Under the pieces are notes generated by a model. That model did not search any database, was not told the origin of the DNA, and saw only the letters and a program-made list of their open reading frames with translations. Positions 62,752 through 64,000 of a stretch of DNA of 64,000 nucleotides are shown here, piece by piece. This DNA is from Antennarius striatus. Its lineage: Eukaryota > Chordata > Actinopteri > Lophiiformes > Antennariidae. Position numbers and translations under genes: made by a program. Each line of letters begins with the position of its first letter. Within the stretch, counting starts at the first letter, position 1. The stretch is taken from contig NC_090789.1 in the NCBI RefSeq assembly GCF_040054535.1, forward strand, positions 4,181,197 through 4,245,196, in the 5' to 3' direction.

Positions 62752-63696
62752 GACAGCCGCTTTCCAGTACCATTTGTAAGGACAAGAGAACAATGCACTA
62801 TTAATGTTCATCTCAAGTTATTATATGTAGAAGAATACTTTATCTTCAGAGTGTTTATTCAAATGAAATAAGTTTAGCTGTGCCTGGTTTGATACAGAAA
62901 GTTTCCAAACTAAATATCTGATTGTTTAAAAAGTCAACAAATTGCAAATGTAATCTATGTACTTTGTTAATCCCCGAAGGGAAAATATTAATATTAATTA
63001 TTATTAAATGTATTCCACATTTAACAGCCATTGTTTCCTTTAAAAGTTGTTTGGGATAATAAAAAAATGCTAAGGCAAGAACAGTAGTTGCTTGTAATAT
63101 TATTAGAAAAAAGCAGATTAACATATTCAAACATTACATAACATAATGAGTCAGTTCTAGAACTTTCTGCATAGAAAAGACGTGCGTGCTAATGCTGCTT
63201 CCAAATGATGAGTGGTGCACAAAGAGAAGCTCTGGAAGCGGAAAAAGGGATTGACGCTGCGCTGCAGCTGCAAAGAAGATGTTGATGGAAGAAGATTACT
63301 GCTCGAGTCTATTAACTTATTTTATTAAGATGGAACCCACGGGGGAGAAGCACACATGGCCTCAGCTGAGGATGAAGTATAAAAGCATTGTTCACACGGG
63401 CAAGACTTCTACATCATCTCATTGGAGTACCTCTGCATTTTGATCAATTTGACATTAATGTTACACATAAAATAGATTAAAACCCAAAAGGCATTTAAAA
63501 TCTGTCACTTTTGGATTTTTTTTTCCTTCTGTTTAAAACCCATGATAACCACTTGTTTGTTAAAGCTGTGACCAAACGAGAGACACATTTAGATTAATAA
63601 TGGAGATAAAACTGATGCCAGCTGATGCCAGGCCAAGGTGAACCCTCCATGATGTGACAACCCGACCTTTTTAGTCATTGTTTAAAATTTCTACCA
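62752..63696. other. shoc1 3' end and downstream spacer
   Basis: The best shoc1 poly(A) signal is AATAAA at 63058-63063, about 310 bases past the stop. A teleost repeat fragment (TACTTTGTTAATCCC with GAAGGGAAAAT, 62958-62984) lies within the presumed UTR. A TATAAAAG at 63378-63385 stands alone, and I see no gene following it on the plus strand before the window ends. Confidence 0.45.
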
Positions 63697-63878
63697 TCAG
63701 TTTGTACCGTTTCTGTCACTGAGGCTGATCGGGTCCAACAGAGTCGTTAAAGCCAGGAGACAAGCTCTCGACGGGGAAGGGATCAGTCTATTTTCTGGAT
63801 TTAAACGACTTGTCCAATGAAAGTTCATCAGTCTCTTGCTGTGGGGTGAGTCGGCCATGGCTGCTACAGGATCTCCAG
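63697..63878 (-). CDS. Unrecognised terminal-exon candidate at the window edge
   Basis: On the minus strand a long pyrimidine-rich tract ending TTTCTCTAAAG (acceptor at 63879-63880) precedes an open stretch of about 60 codons, beginning GDPVAAMADSPHSKRLMNFHW and closing at a TGA (63697-63699). The acceptor is strong and the frame is reasonably complex. I do not recognise the protein, and no partner exon is inside the window. Could be the last coding exon of a gene to the right, or chance. Confidence 0.25.
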
Positions 63879-64000
63879 CTTTAGAGAAAGGATGAAAGAA
63901 AGGAAGGATAAAGGATGAAAGGATATACTGTCTCTTTTTCATGCATTTAAAAAAATGTATTTCCACTTTTTTTCCACTTTCTCCGGTCACAGGTGTTGCT

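Overview
The window looks like nuclear DNA of a ray-finned (teleost) fish. Genes are split into many short exons with GT-AG introns, dinucleotide (CA/GT) arrays are numerous and long, and teleost-type repeat fragments are scattered through it. The protein products are full-length vertebrate orthologues. Five of the six genes match, in order and orientation, the block RIPOR2-GMNN-C6orf62-ACOT13-TDP2 of human chromosome 6p22. The sixth, shoc1, is a meiotic gene whose human orthologue (C9orf84) lies on chromosome 9.

Layout. 1-5700: no gene seen; the right end of a non-autonomous hAT-like element at the very start, then GT/CA arrays. 5700-6086: probable ripor2 promoter and 5' leader exon. 6087-18658: long 5' intron with one candidate micro-exon (9471-9507). 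18685-33960: ripor2 coding exons, plus strand, 1,078 residues, then a ~2.4 kb 3' UTR. 37076-39094: gmnn (geminin), minus strand, 219 residues, tail-to-tail with ripor2. 39.48-39.67 kb: compact divergent promoter shared by gmnn and the C6orf62 orthologue. 41146-42588: C6orf62 orthologue, plus, 230 residues. 43978-45156: acot13, minus, 139 residues. 46800-49026: tdp2, plus, 361 residues. 49.3-52.5 kb: gene-free spacer with three tandem degenerate tRNA-like sequences and a local repeat family. 52573-62751: shoc1, plus, 28 coding exons, 1,459 residues. 62.8-64.0 kb: shoc1 3' end and one unrecognised minus-strand exon candidate.

The genes do not form a pathway. They are independent cellular genes: a RhoA-binding regulator, a replication-licensing inhibitor, a conserved small protein of unknown function, a mitochondrial acyl-CoA thioesterase, a topoisomerase-2 adduct repair enzyme and a meiotic crossover factor. 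I found no CRISPR array, operon, toxin, virus or convincing new multi-gene system. The points most worth checking are structural: dinucleotide arrays abutting 3' splice sites (notably a UG/CA pair enclosing one shoc1 exon), a transposon ending 43 bases before a ripor2 exon, the tRNA-like array behind tdp2, a possible alternative ripor2 N-terminus, and a perfect CRE with an E2F-like site in the gmnn/C6orf62 promoter. Exon boundaries were derived by hand from splice signals, phase and family similarity. Coding exons are mostly secure; untranslated exons and transcript ends are estimates.
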